Shown: positions 15,566 to 24,245, numbered from the stretch's first letter. The stretch: DNA of 64,000 bases from Micromonospora gifhornensis (GCF_016863515.1 NZ_BOPA01000005.1:62001-126000), one strand, 5' to 3'. The notes: generated by a model from the letters alone, not told the origin. Translations and numbers: made by a program.

Positions 15566-17241
15566 CAGTCAGCCTTGGGCAGTGAGTCGGCGAGCAGCTG
15601 CCGCGCCGCCTCCCCGCCCGCGGCCTTCCACTCCTGCAGGATCGAGTCCACGTCGGACAGCGGCCGACGGCCGCGCAGCACGTCGGTGAACTTGTCCTCC
15701 GTCGGCACCTGGTTGGCCTTGAACGCGGCCGGCATCTCCAGCTTCACGCCGGCCCACGGGTCCTTCTCCAGGTACCCGACCGTCGCGTTGGAGTAGGCCA
15801 GCGCGTCCGGCACGTAGCTCGGGGTGTCCGCGAACGGGCCGATGGTCGGGTTGCGGCCACTGATGAAGAAGTACTGGTTGGCGATCTCCTTGAAGGCCAG
15901 GTCGGTCTTGACCGGCCCGTTCGGCGTACGGGTGTGGTGCCTGCCCTCCACGCCGAAGTCGCGCAGCTGCGCCTCCTGGCTGCCCAGCGGCGCCGAGCAC
16001 CAGTTGATCACCCGCAGCAGCTCCTTGACGCGCTCCTCACCGAGGCCCTTCTTGACGAAGGTGTAGGAGATCGGTTGGTCGCTACCCCACACCAGCGGGT
16101 CACCACCGGTGGCGGAGAAGTTCGGCACCGGCTGGATGTTCAGCGCCTTGTTGGCCTTCTGGTGCTCGGCCTGGCCGCCCTGCCAGAAGCCGAAGCCGTC
16201 CTGCATGAAGACGATGTTGCCGCCCTTGGCGAACAACTGTTTGGCGTCGGCGCCCCGGCTGGCCACGATGTCCGGATGCACCAGGCCGTCCTGGTAGATC
16301 TTCGCCATGACCTCCAGGGCCTGGCGGAACTCCGGGGTCTCGTACTTGAACTCGGGCGTGCCGTCGGAACGCAGCCGCCAGCCCTGCTTGGCGCCCGGCA
16401 CCTTGTGGTACATCTGGATCATCGGGAAGACGTCGTTGAACGCCCACACCTTCCGCGCCGGGTCGGTGACCTGCTTGGCGATGGCGAGCAGGTCGTCAAG
16501 CGAGGTGGGGATGGCCAGGCCACGGGCGTCCAGCAGGTCCTTGCGGGTGAACATGACCCAGGCGAACGGCCCGTCGGTCGGGTTCGGCACGGCGGCCAGC
16601 CGCTCGTTCCAGATGGCGTGCCGCCACGCCCCGGTCGGGAAGGTGGCAAGCATCGGGTACGCCTCGACGGCGTTGCCCTTGAGGTGGTCGGTCAGATCCT
16701 CGAACAGCACCCCGATCGCCTCGGCGAACCGCGGGATCTTGTCCACCTCCCAGCTCGGCACGCAGAGCAGGTCCGGTACGTCCCGGGCACCGAGCATGGC
16801 GTTGAGTTTGTCGGCGTACGTGTTGCCGTCCTGGATGGTGAAGTTCACCGGGACGCCCAGCTCGTCATTGACCGCCTGGAGGTAGGCGCTCTGGCCGATC
16901 CCGGGCGGTGCCGGACCCCACGCGGGGGTCATCGCGGTGATCTCCTTGCCGCTGGTGCCGGGCTTCTCGGTGATCAGGTCGACGAGGTTGGCCGGGTACC
17001 TGGTGTAGCCGTCGGGGACCGGACGGGTCCCGGCGATGTCGGGGGCGATGCTTCCCGTCAGGTCCTTCTGCGTGGGCAGCAGGTGACCGAAGGCGTCGAG
17101 GTTCTGCGCGGCACCGCTGCCGGCGGGTGCCTCGGAACAACCGCTGAGCAGGGGACCACCGGCGACGGCGACCGCGCCGAGGCCGAACAGGCTGAGAAAG
17201 CTACGGCGCGAGGTCGGCACGCCGGGGTTGTGCCGGGTCAT
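15565..17241 (-). CDS. Tat-exported solute-binding lipoprotein (LplA type)
   Basis: A 558-residue extracellular binding protein of the large CUT1 type. The N-terminus has a twin-arginine signal (TSRRSFLSLFGLG) ending in the lipobox LLSGC, so the mature protein should be folded before export and lipid-anchored at the outer face of the membrane. The length of about 550 is normal for LplA-like proteins. GGGAG lies upstream of the ATG. It leads the importer operon. An AT-rich motif at 17,304-17,319 is a plausible control site. Confidence 0.92.
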   Translation of the reverse strand: MTRHNPGVPTSRRSFLSLFGLGAVAVAGGPLLSGCSEAPAGSGAAQNLDAFGHLLPTQKDLTGSIAPDIAGTRPVPDGYTRYPANLVDLITEKPGTSGKEITAMTPAWGPAPPGIGQSAYLQAVNDELGVPVNFTIQDGNTYADKLNAMLGARDVPDLLCVPSWEVDKIPRFAEAIGVLFEDLTDHLKGNAVEAYPMLATFPTGAWRHAIWNERLAAVPNPTDGPFAWVMFTRKDLLDARGLAIPTSLDDLLAIAKQVTDPARKVWAFNDVFPMIQMYHKVPGAKQGWRLRSDGTPEFKYETPEFRQALEVMAKIYQDGLVHPDIVASRGADAKQLFAKGGNIVFMQDGFGFWQGGQAEHQKANKALNIQPVPNFSATGGDPLVWGSDQPISYTFVKKGLGEERVKELLRVINWCSAPLGSQEAQLRDFGVEGRHHTRTPNGPVKTDLAFKEIANQYFFISGRNPTIGPFADTPSYVPDALAYSNATVGYLEKDPWAGVKLEMPAAFKANQVPTEDKFTDVLRGRRPLSDVDSILQEWKAAGGEAARQLLADSLPKAD

Positions 17242-17303
17242 CGGTCTCCCTTCGAGAAGGGCTGAGGGCGAGCAGGCTCGCTCGGGTGAGAGTTCGTCTG
17301 GAT

Positions 17304-17340
17304 GGTAAACAAACTAATAGACGTGCATGCGCCTGAACAA
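17304..17340 (-). promoter_or_regulatory. AT-rich promoter/operator of sugar importer
   Basis: Read on the reverse strand, TTGTTC (17,340-17,335) and TAGTTT are separated by 18 bases, and the -10 is embedded in TATTAGTTTGTTTACC. This AT-rich block stands out in a GC-rich background. TTAGTTTGTTTAC resembles operators of ROK-family sugar repressors in actinobacteria; that regulator assignment is an inference. Confidence 0.45.
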
Positions 17341-17443
17341 GAGGCGACCCGTCGCGCGGCTCCCGGTCAGCTGCGCAGCGTGCGGCGCCGGCAGGTCACG
17401 TCTCGGCACCCGACGCGACCTGCCGGCGGCGGCTCACCTGAAG

Positions 17444-17493
17444 GTGCGGCTCACCTGGTTGTGCGGCTTCACCTGGTTGTGCGGCTCACCTGG
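17444..17493. repeat. Short tandem repeat
   Basis: About three copies of a 17-18 base unit (GTGCGGCTCACCTGGTT) run head to tail just downstream of the VWA-partner gene stop at 17,497. Function is not apparent; it could mark slippage or a transcript 3-prime end. Confidence 0.7.
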
Positions 17494-17496
17494 AGG

Positions 17497-18297
17497 TCAG
17501 GTGGCTCGCCGGGCGGCGGGGCGGCGGGTCAGCGCGAAGCCGACCACCCCGGCGACGGCGGCCAGCACTCCGCCGGCCGTGGTCCAGATCCACCGGGAGC
17601 CCGCCTCGGGCAGCCAGCCGGTGAGGTCGAGATTCCAGCCGTCGCTCTCCTCGTCCTGCGTGGGTGCCGTCGGCACCGCCTCCAGCACCTTGCCGGCGTT
17701 GGCCGGTGGCACCAGCGGCGCTTCCAGCCTGCCGTCCTCGGGCGCGCTGCCCGCGTCCCCGCTGGCGGAGATCAACAGGTCCACGTCGATCGGCAGGCCG
17801 AGGTCGCGTTCGGGGACGTCGACAACGGTCAGCCGGACGTAGTAGGTGCCGGGCAGCGGGTCGACGGACCACGGCTCCGCCCACGGCCGTACCCGGCGCA
17901 GCGTGCAGCCGATGGCCACGGTGGACACCGAGGCGTCGGCCGTCGGAGTCTGCGCACCGGCCGTGCACGCCTGCCGGCGACGCAGCCCGTCGAAGACCTC
18001 CACCGCCCAGGTCGAGCTGCCGCGCCGGTCCTCGGCCAGCGACACGGTGGCGTTGATCTCGTGGATCTCGCCCGCGCCCGCCGTGAACGACCAGTAGAGG
18101 TATTCGCCGGTGGAGGCGCCGACCCGGACCGGCTGACCGGCCGCGACCGGCGTGGCGCTCAGGAACGAGGTGCCGACCTTGGTCAGGGTGGTGGCGCCGG
18201 GCGAGGGGGTCGGGGTGGGCGCGGCCAGCACCGTGGCCGGTGCCAGTGCGACACCGCCGGCCACCAGGGCGGCCAGGATCGCCGATCGGGTACGCAT
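17497..18297 (-). CDS. Secreted protein with C-terminal membrane anchor, partner of VWA protein
   Basis: A 266-residue exported protein. A signal peptide spans about residues 1-26 (ILAALVAGGVALAPATVLAA), followed by a Pro/Thr linker, a beta-rich extracellular domain with a Cys pair (RRRQACTAG and TVAIGCTLR), and a C-terminal helix WIWTTAGGVLAAVAGVVGFAL followed by a short basic tail. This places the bulk outside the cell. The ATG overlaps the VWA gene stop (ATGA), so the two are co-translated. I do not recognise a named family; the domain GEYLYWSFTAGAGEIHEI resembles pre-peptidase-like beta folds. Confidence 0.82.
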   Translation of the reverse strand: MRTRSAILAALVAGGVALAPATVLAAPTPTPSPGATTLTKVGTSFLSATPVAAGQPVRVGASTGEYLYWSFTAGAGEIHEINATVSLAEDRRGSSTWAVEVFDGLRRRQACTAGAQTPTADASVSTVAIGCTLRRVRPWAEPWSVDPLPGTYYVRLTVVDVPERDLGLPIDVDLLISASGDAGSAPEDGRLEAPLVPPANAGKVLEAVPTAPTQDEESDGWNLDLTGWLPEAGSRWIWTTAGGVLAAVAGVVGFALTRRPAARRAT

Positions 18298-19598
18298 CAC
18301 TTCTCCCTCCAGGTGGCCACCCACCAGCGGGTGAGCAGACCGGTGACGAGCCCGGTGAGCAGACCGGCCAGGGTCAACAGGAGCAGCAGCACCCAACCCC
18401 GGCCCAGGTCGGGCCCGTCCGGGGTGGGAGAGGCGGCCACTACGTCGACGGTCAACTCGACAGGCATGCCGGGTTCCTTCTCGGTCCCGGCCCTGGGCGA
18501 GAACATGTTGCTGACCACCAGGCAGACCGTGGTGACGGCCGCCGCCGAGGCCGTCGGAGTCGGGGTGGCGTCCTCGGTGCGCGCCTGCTCGTCGTCGTCC
18601 GCCCCGGCCGACCAGCGCAGTCCGGCCGACACCACGTCGGTACGCCCACTGCCCGCGTCCACGCCGCGGACCAGTTCCCGGCCGTCGGACGCGGTGGCCC
18701 GCAGCAGTACGCCGTAGTCGGGGTTGACCGGGCGGTCCATCGCCACGCTGACCGAGGCGCGTAGCTCCTGGTCCGGCCGGACCGGCACCCGGTACCACCG
18801 GTGCTCGGAGAAGGTTTCCCGGTCGGTGTAGACGCCCGGTGCCAGCAGCGGCGCACCCTGGCAGACGTCGGCCCCGGCCACCTTCGCCGGCGTGGTCGCG
18901 TACGTGTCGCGGGCTCGGTCCACCAGTTGCTTGAGTCGGCCGGTGAGATCCTCCGCGCTGGTCGCGGCCGTGTAGGTCCCGCCGGTGGCGGCGGCGATGC
19001 AGAGCAGTTGCCGGCGGACCTTCTCGTCGGGCGCCAGCCCGAGCGTGTCCACCACCAACGTGGTGCCCTGGGCCGCCAGTTCCCGCGCCACCTGGCACGG
19101 GTCCGGCGGGGCGCAGGTGTCCTCGCCGTCGGTGATCAGCACGATGCGTCGGGCGGTGGTGCCCCTGCCCAGGTCCTTGGCGGCCTCCCGCAGGGCGAGC
19201 CCGACCGGGGTGAAGCCGGTCGGACGCAGCGTGGCCACGGCGGCCTTGGCGCGTTCCCGGTTCACCGGCCCGACCGGCACGATCTGTTGGGTGTCCAGGC
19301 AGCCCTGCTTCTTGTCCTCACCCCGGTAGGTGGCCCCGAGCACCCGGATGCCCAGCTGGGTCTCGTCCGGCAGCGCGTCCACCACCTCGCCGAACGCTTG
19401 CTGGGCCACTGAGATACGGCTGCGCCCGTCGATGTCGGTGGCCCGCATCGAGCCGCTCACGTCCAGCACGAGTTGGACGCGAGGCGGCTCGGTGACGGGT
19501 TCTGCCGTGTCGTCGGCGGATGCCGGCAATGCGCCGGCCAGCGTGGTTGCCGTCAGTAGTCCCATTAGGACCACTGACGACCATTTTTTGTTGATCAC
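18297..19598 (-). CDS. Membrane-anchored von Willebrand factor A protein
   Basis: About 433 residues. A signal peptide (WSSVVLMGLLTATTLAGALPASA) is followed by a VWA domain whose MIDAS DxSxS motif is LDVSGSM, with later GFTPVGLAL and ITDGEDTC supplying the metal-site Thr and Asp. A second extracellular domain follows, and a C-terminal helix (GWVLLLLLTLAGLLTGLVTGLL) ends in a basic tail. GTG at 19,598 was chosen because the signal peptide begins there and TACACT lies seven bases upstream (leaderless); ATG 19,622 and TTG 19,631 are alternatives. It is the first gene of a two-gene surface operon, perhaps an adhesion or sensing complex. Confidence 0.86.
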   Translation of the reverse strand: MINKKWSSVVLMGLLTATTLAGALPASADDTAEPVTEPPRVQLVLDVSGSMRATDIDGRSRISVAQQAFGEVVDALPDETQLGIRVLGATYRGEDKKQGCLDTQQIVPVGPVNRERAKAAVATLRPTGFTPVGLALREAAKDLGRGTTARRIVLITDGEDTCAPPDPCQVARELAAQGTTLVVDTLGLAPDEKVRRQLLCIAAATGGTYTAATSAEDLTGRLKQLVDRARDTYATTPAKVAGADVCQGAPLLAPGVYTDRETFSEHRWYRVPVRPDQELRASVSVAMDRPVNPDYGVLLRATASDGRELVRGVDAGSGRTDVVSAGLRWSAGADDDEQARTEDATPTPTASAAAVTTVCLVVSNMFSPRAGTEKEPGMPVELTVDVVAASPTPDGPDLGRGWVLLLLLTLAGLLTGLVTGLLTRWWVATWREK

Positions 19599-19670
19599 TG
19601 GCCGGAGTGTAGCGACGTCCATTGAGGACAAACGCCCCGGTGTGCCCGGTTTCCCTCGGTGGTCTCCCGA

Positions 19671-20795
19671 CTACGGCTTCCAGGAGCCGGCGATCTCGAA
19701 CTGGTGGAGGTACTCCATGACGCCATTGGTGTCGGCGACGTCGAAGACGACCCGGCCGGTACGCGTGGTGCCGGCGGGCAGACCGTTGCCGGCGTTGAGC
19801 GGATCGCCGCAGCCGTAGATTGCGCCCACCAGCCCGTTGACGGTGCTGCCGTCGGCGGCCCGCCACTGGAAGTAGAACGGGTTGATCGACGCGGTGCCCT
19901 TGGTGACCTTGGCCCTCACCTCGGCGATCAGGAACCGTCCCTGCTGTGGGGCGGGTGCGAAGGAACGGCAGCTTTCGGTCACGGTACGGAACCGCGTCAC
20001 GGTGATCTCGATCGTGCCGCTGTTGTCGCTCGCGACAAGCGTGTCGCCGGGGCGCATGTTGAACGTCTCGCCCTCCTCCTCCGAGAAGGCCGGTGGGATC
20101 CCACCGTCCGGGGGCGGGGCGTCCGGAGTCCTCGGGACGGTGACCGGGGGAGTCGGGACCGCCTCGGCGATCTCATCGGCGGTCCGGTTCATCCCGGCGA
20201 TCAGTGCGACGACGCCGCCGGCGCAGCAGAGCAGCGCGAGGACCACCACGGTGATCACCACGATCAGTGTGGTCCTGCTGCCGCTGCCGCCGCTTGTGGG
20301 CTTCGCCGCAGTGGAGCCCGGCGGATAACCACCGGGCGGGTAGGCACCACCGGGCGGATAACCACCGGGCGGCGGGTAGCCACCGGGCGGCGGGTAGCCG
20401 CCGCCGGCCGGGTTCGGGTCGGCCGGCGGATAGCCGCCGCCCGGCGCGTACGGTCCGGCCGGGTAGCCGGGACCAGGCGGGAAGGGGCCGCTGGGCGGGA
20501 GCGGGCCGGCCGGCGGGTACGGCGTACCCGAGGTGGGCTGCGGGGCACCCGAGGTGGGATGCGGCGTGCCGGACACCGGCGGGGCTGGCGGGGCGCTCGG
20601 CGGGGTCGGCGGGGCGCTGCTCGGCGGCTGCGGGGTCGGCCACGAGCCGCCCGGGTCGGCCGGTGGGGGAGGCGACCAGGTGCCGTCCTGCGGCGCGCCG
20701 CCCGTCGACCCGGCCGCAGGCGGTGGTGCCCACGGGTCGCTGGGCTGGGGTTGGTAGGGGTCCTGCGGTCCACCTGGGGGCTGGGGGTAGCTCAC
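19671..20795 (-). CDS. Proline-rich membrane protein with DUF4352-like domain
   Basis: A 374-residue protein. The first 170 residues are a disordered Pro/Gly/Tyr-rich tail with repeats of the type GGYPPPGGYPP and SGTPYPPAGP. One transmembrane helix follows (TLIVVITVVVLALLCCAGGVVAL), and the C-terminal 130 residues form an extracellular domain (RPGDTLVASDNSGTIEITVT, a Cys in TESCRSF and one in IYGCGDPL) like the immunoglobulin-like DUF4352 fold. Role is unknown. It is transcribed in the same direction as the VWA operon downstream but separated by about 70 bases. Confidence 0.8.
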   Translation of the reverse strand: MSYPQPPGGPQDPYQPQPSDPWAPPPAAGSTGGAPQDGTWSPPPPADPGGSWPTPQPPSSAPPTPPSAPPAPPVSGTPHPTSGAPQPTSGTPYPPAGPLPPSGPFPPGPGYPAGPYAPGGGYPPADPNPAGGGYPPPGGYPPPGGYPPGGAYPPGGYPPGSTAAKPTSGGSGSRTTLIVVITVVVLALLCCAGGVVALIAGMNRTADEIAEAVPTPPVTVPRTPDAPPPDGGIPPAFSEEEGETFNMRPGDTLVASDNSGTIEITVTRFRTVTESCRSFAPAPQQGRFLIAEVRAKVTKGTASINPFYFQWRAADGSTVNGLVGAIYGCGDPLNAGNGLPAGTTRTGRVVFDVADTNGVMEYLHQFEIAGSWKP

Positions 20796-20903
20796 CGTAC
20801 TCCTCGGGCACCTGATACCGACGTGAACCGCTTGACGCTACCGCGTACCGGCAACACCGATCGGCCAGCGTCATCGTCCGATCGGCGGCTGCCGGGCGGA
20901 GTC

Positions 20904-21605
20904 CTAGCGTGGCGGCAGGACCGCAGCGGTACGGACCAGATTCGCGTCCACCGCGAAGCGTCCGGTGATCACCGAGGGCGGGTGGGGGGACCCGGCGGCG
21001 TCGATCCGGGCCGGTGCGATCCGGGCGGTGAACGTCGCGGTGGCCGGATCCAGCTCCACAAGCGCGTCGTGAAAACCGAGCCAGTCGCCGACGATCGGAT
21101 GCCAGATCTTGTAGACGGTCTCCTTGGCGCTGAACACCACCGTCGACCAGGCGACGCCGGAGGGCAGCCTGTCGTGTTGCTCCTCCTCCTCGGGCAGGCA
21201 GATCAGCCGGCTCACCTCCGCACCGAGCACTCGGTGCTGCTCGGCGTCCATGCCGACCGCCCGGATCTCGCTGGTGCGTCCCACTGCGGCGGCGCAGTAG
21301 CCCCTGGTGTGGGTGATGGTGCCGACGGTGCCCGGCGGCCAGACCGGCGACCGGTCGGCGCCGGCGGGGACGGCGACGGCGGGCAGGCCCAGCATGGCCA
21401 TGGCCCGACGGGCACAGACCCGGCCGGCGGTGAAGTCGCGGCGGCGGCTGTCCACCGCCCGTTCGCCGAGGCAGGCGGCCTCCACGGCGTACAGCTCGCC
21501 GGTCCAGTCAGCGGGCTCGGCGACCGCCACCGCGACGGCCGGAGGCAACAGATCACGCACCGCCGACTCCCGATCGCAGGGATCGACCCGTCCGCCCGGT
21601 AGCAT
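20904..21605 (-). CDS. 4-prime-phosphopantetheinyl transferase (EntD-like)
   Basis: About 233 residues. It transfers phosphopantetheine from CoA to carrier-protein serines. Signature motifs are GTITHTRGYCAAAVG, the Mg-binding GMDAEQH, and FSAKETVYKIWHP (the F-S-x-K-E-x-x-Y-K motif). The N-terminus (AVRDLLPPAVAVA) resembles EntD/PptT proteins that activate NRPS/PKS or siderophore carriers. The ATG at 21,605 fits family length but has no strong ribosome-binding site, so the start is uncertain. No biosynthetic cluster is next to it, so it probably serves several pathways in trans. Confidence 0.9.
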   Translation of the reverse strand: MLPGGRVDPCDRESAVRDLLPPAVAVAVAEPADWTGELYAVEAACLGERAVDSRRRDFTAGRVCARRAMAMLGLPAVAVPAGADRSPVWPPGTVGTITHTRGYCAAAVGRTSEIRAVGMDAEQHRVLGAEVSRLICLPEEEEQHDRLPSGVAWSTVVFSAKETVYKIWHPIVGDWLGFHDALVELDPATATFTARIAPARIDAAGSPHPPSVITGRFAVDANLVRTAAVLPPR

Positions 21606-21798
21606 CGGCGGGCGCTGATTCGTCGATCGGGTGCGGGCAGCGGTGATGGTGGGTGGCGGCCATGGCTCGTGAACGTACCGCAACGATGTAACGCCGCAGC
21701 GTTCCCAGGCGCTGTTGGTTCTGCGCGGGGATCACGGTTGCGGTCGATGATCGACGGCGGGTTCGCCTGCCGTCCGAGACGAGGCGGAAGGGAGCGCG

Positions 21799-22104
21799 AT
21801 GACGGGTGTTGCGGATCGCTCGGATGTCGGGGTGACTCAGGCGGACACCGGCGCGGTCGCGGTGGTGCCGGACGAGCACGCCCCGCTGACACCCGACTGG
21901 ACGTGCGGCACCTGTGGCGCGCAATGGCCGTGTGAGTCGAAGCGGGACCAACTGCTCTCCGAGTACGTGACCGATCGCGCGATGCTCAGCGTCTACCTGG
22001 GTGCCTGTCTGGCCGCCGCCGCCGAGGACCTGCACCTGTCCGGGTCGACCTCCCTGCAGGATCGCTTCCTCGGTTGGTTGCCCCGCCGCCCCAGACGGTT
22101 CTGA
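21799..22104 (+). CDS. Small CxxC protein of unknown function
   Basis: A 101-residue cytoplasmic protein that I cannot assign to a named family. The clearest feature is WTCGTCGAQWPC at about residues 34-45: a CxxC pair plus a nearby Cys, suggesting metal or redox function. A helical region (QLLSEYVTDRAMLSVYLGACLAAAAEDL) follows, and the C-terminus is basic (LPRRPRRF). GGAAGGGAG sits upstream of the ATG. Its end is followed by a 360-base region with a probable small RNA. Confidence 0.75.
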   Translation: MTGVADRSDVGVTQADTGAVAVVPDEHAPLTPDWTCGTCGAQWPCESKRDQLLSEYVTDRAMLSVYLGACLAAAAEDLHLSGSTSLQDRFLGWLPRRPRRF

Positions 22105-22205
22105 AAGTTGATCGCCGCCCCGGTGTGATCAGTGACGCACCGGTCACCGCGGGAAGTTTGGGGCGCCATCGCCGTCTCGTCGGAAAACTGACCCGTGCCG
22201 CCCCG

Positions 22206-22234
22206 TTGTGCCGCTGGTCATGGGTGGTTAAGCT
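22206..22234 (+). promoter_or_regulatory. Promoter of small RNA
   Basis: TTGTGC at 22,206-22,211 and TAAGCT at 22,229-22,234 are separated by exactly 17 bases. A start six to seven bases downstream would fall at about 22,241, immediately at the base of the first hairpin of the putative small RNA. Confidence 0.6.
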
Positions 22235-22240
22235 GCTGGT

Positions 22241-22380
22241 GCGCGCCCCAATCGCCCGCTTCCCCCGTGGCAGGCGATCGGGGCGCGTCCTATTTCCTGC
22301 TCAGGCACGACCTGCCTCCGCAAGCCGCGAGGGCTCCGGACGACTGCACCGGCCTGCACGCCAGACGTGCAGGCCTTTTG
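22241..22380 (+). ncRNA. Probable structured small RNA with C-rich loop
   Basis: No protein is encoded in this interval between two convergent genes. Downstream of a good promoter the sequence folds into a near-perfect hairpin (arms 22,242-22,257 and 22,272-22,287, one mismatch, loop containing CTTCCCCCGTGG), a small stem AGGCA/TGCCT at 22,303-22,317, a nested stem TCCG-AGCC at about 22,317-22,340, and a terminator hairpin at 22,351-22,370 followed by TTTT. Length is about 140 bases. The run of five Cs in the apical loop recalls the actinobacterial 6C RNA, but only one such loop is clear, so that name is not assigned. Confidence 0.65.
22351..22379 (+). terminator. Intrinsic terminator of small RNA
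   Basis: GGCCTGCACG and CGTGCAGGCC form a perfect 10-base stem with loop CCAGA, directly followed by TTTT. This is the best canonical intrinsic terminator in the window. Confidence 0.85.
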
Positions 22381-22463
22381 CGTAGGGCCTCCTCATGCCG
22401 ATGGCGGCGGACCGGGTCCACGCCGGGAGTCCCGGACACCGGCCCGGGACTCCGCTCACGCGG

Positions 22464-24161
22464 TCAGATCCAGCGATTGCCCAGCCACATCCGCGCCGAC
22501 CACTCGGCGTACGGGATGTTCAGGCCCACGAAGATCGGATAGAAGTACGCGAAGCAGATCACCACGAGCGCCACGTAGGCCCCGGCGATCACCGTGCCGA
22601 TCATCCGGCGATCTCGGCTCGCCTCGGCGTCGGCGCCGTCGACGGGCAGAGTCCCGCTCATTCCGGCCGGTGACGCGATCGCGCCCAGCACGTAGACCAC
22701 CGCCAGGACGAGGAACGGCACGGCCGGTGCGGCGTAGAAGAAGAACATCGTCCGGCCATCGAGGGCGAACCAGAACCAGGGCAGCAGCCCGGCGGCCACG
22801 GTCAGCAGGATCGCGCCGGCCCGCCAGTCCCGCCTGGCCAGACCCAGCCAGACCAGCGCCACCAGCGCCGGTAGGAACGACCACCACAGCAGTGGCGTAC
22901 CGAGCAGCAGAATCTCCTCGGCGCATCCTGCTGCTGCCCCGCAGCCACCCTGAGGCTGCACCCAGTGGAACGCCACCGGCCGGCCCAACAGCAGCCACTG
23001 CCACGGCCACGACTGGTACTTGTGCGGGTCGTCGAGCTGGCTGTGGAAGCCCAGCGCGGCCTGGTGGTACTGCACCAGGTTCCACAGCGGGCCGATGATC
23101 GGGGTGTCGCTGAGCCCGGCCTGCGGATAGCGCTCGGCGAGCCGGTAGTAGCCCTCATTGCTGAGCAGCCAACCCGACCAGCTGACCACGTAGGTGACCG
23201 CCATCAGCACACCGGCGAGCACCATCCAGGGAAAACCGTCGAGCATGGTGGCCCGCCAGGGCCGTGGCACCCCGGCCGAGCGGCGGGCACCGACGTCCCA
23301 CAGCAGCATCAGCAGGGCGAACACCGGCACGAAGAACAGCGCACTCCACTTCACCGCGAACGCGCAGCCGAGCAGCACCCCGGTCGCCAGCCGCCACCAC
23401 GGCCAGTTCCGCCAGCCACCCGGCGGTCGGCCGGCGCGGCCCCGCAGGGTCGGGTCGAGCCCGGCCTCCAGCGCCCGGGCCCACCGTCGGCGGGTGGCGT
23501 CCCGGTCGAGCACCAGCGCGCCGAACGCGGCGAGCACGAAGAAGAGCAGGAAGATGTCGAGCAACGCGGTACGCGACAACACCAGGTGGTACCCGTCGAC
23601 CGCGAGCAGCAGACCGGCGGCGCAGCCGAGCACCGTGGAGCCGAACAGGCGGCGGCCGATGCGGATCAGCAGCAGCACCGACAGGGTGCCGATGAGCGCC
23701 GCCGAGAAGCGCCAGCCGAACTCGGGCGCGGTGGTGAACAGCTGGCCGGGCACCGAGATGCCGTGCTCGGCGTCGGAGTAGCCGAAGGCCCACTCGCCCA
23801 GGCCGATCAACCACTTGCCGAGCGGCGGGTGGACCACGTACGACGGGCCGCCGTCCTTGTAGTTCCACTCCACGCCCCTGTCGACAAGGGCCCAGGCGTC
23901 CCGCGCGTAGTAGATCTCGTCGAAGATCTTGCCTGGCGGGTGGCTGAGGTTGGCGAACCTGAGGATCGCCGCGATCGCCACCACCACCGCCGTGGCCAGC
24001 CATGACCGGCTGTCCAACCGGGTCTCGACGGTGGCCAGCCGGCGACGGACCATCGCCGGTACGCCGCTGTCGGTCCGATCGGTCGAACCGGTCGTGGCGG
24101 ATCCGGCATCCGGCTGCGGCTGGTCGGCGCTCGCACTGTGTGCTGTCGACGCACTCGTCAC
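22464..24161 (-). CDS. Protein O-mannosyltransferase (PMT/GT39 family)
   Basis: A 565-residue polytopic membrane enzyme that transfers mannose from polyprenyl-phosphate-mannose to Ser/Thr of exported proteins. The family hallmark HPPGKIFDEIYYARDA, with the catalytic acidic residue, is in the first extracytoplasmic loop (about residues 75-90); HPPLGKWLIGLGEWAFGY follows. About ten hydrophobic segments and the conserved C-terminal NIPYAEWSARMWLGNRWI are present. The GTG at 24,161 is preceded six bases earlier by TACGAT, suggesting a leaderless transcript. It diverges from rsmI, an arrangement I recall as common in actinobacteria. Confidence 0.92.
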   Translation of the reverse strand: MTSASTAHSASADQPQPDAGSATTGSTDRTDSGVPAMVRRRLATVETRLDSRSWLATAVVVAIAAILRFANLSHPPGKIFDEIYYARDAWALVDRGVEWNYKDGGPSYVVHPPLGKWLIGLGEWAFGYSDAEHGISVPGQLFTTAPEFGWRFSAALIGTLSVLLLIRIGRRLFGSTVLGCAAGLLLAVDGYHLVLSRTALLDIFLLFFVLAAFGALVLDRDATRRRWARALEAGLDPTLRGRAGRPPGGWRNWPWWRLATGVLLGCAFAVKWSALFFVPVFALLMLLWDVGARRSAGVPRPWRATMLDGFPWMVLAGVLMAVTYVVSWSGWLLSNEGYYRLAERYPQAGLSDTPIIGPLWNLVQYHQAALGFHSQLDDPHKYQSWPWQWLLLGRPVAFHWVQPQGGCGAAAGCAEEILLLGTPLLWWSFLPALVALVWLGLARRDWRAGAILLTVAAGLLPWFWFALDGRTMFFFYAAPAVPFLVLAVVYVLGAIASPAGMSGTLPVDGADAEASRDRRMIGTVIAGAYVALVVICFAYFYPIFVGLNIPYAEWSARMWLGNRWI

Positions 24162-24245
24162 CCGGCGATCGTAGGCTGCCAACGGGGTCGGTGGCGTACA
24201 TCGTCCCCGAATCCGGTACGACCGTCGATGAAGGAGCGCGCAAAC

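Noticed and set aside
20904..21605. Part of a polyketide or nonribosomal peptide cluster
   Set aside because: The phosphopantetheinyl transferase has no PKS, NRPS or carrier-protein gene nearby.
22241..22380. Firm assignment of the small RNA to the 6C family
   Set aside because: Only one loop with a run of Cs is clear, while 6C RNA has two; a covariance search is required.
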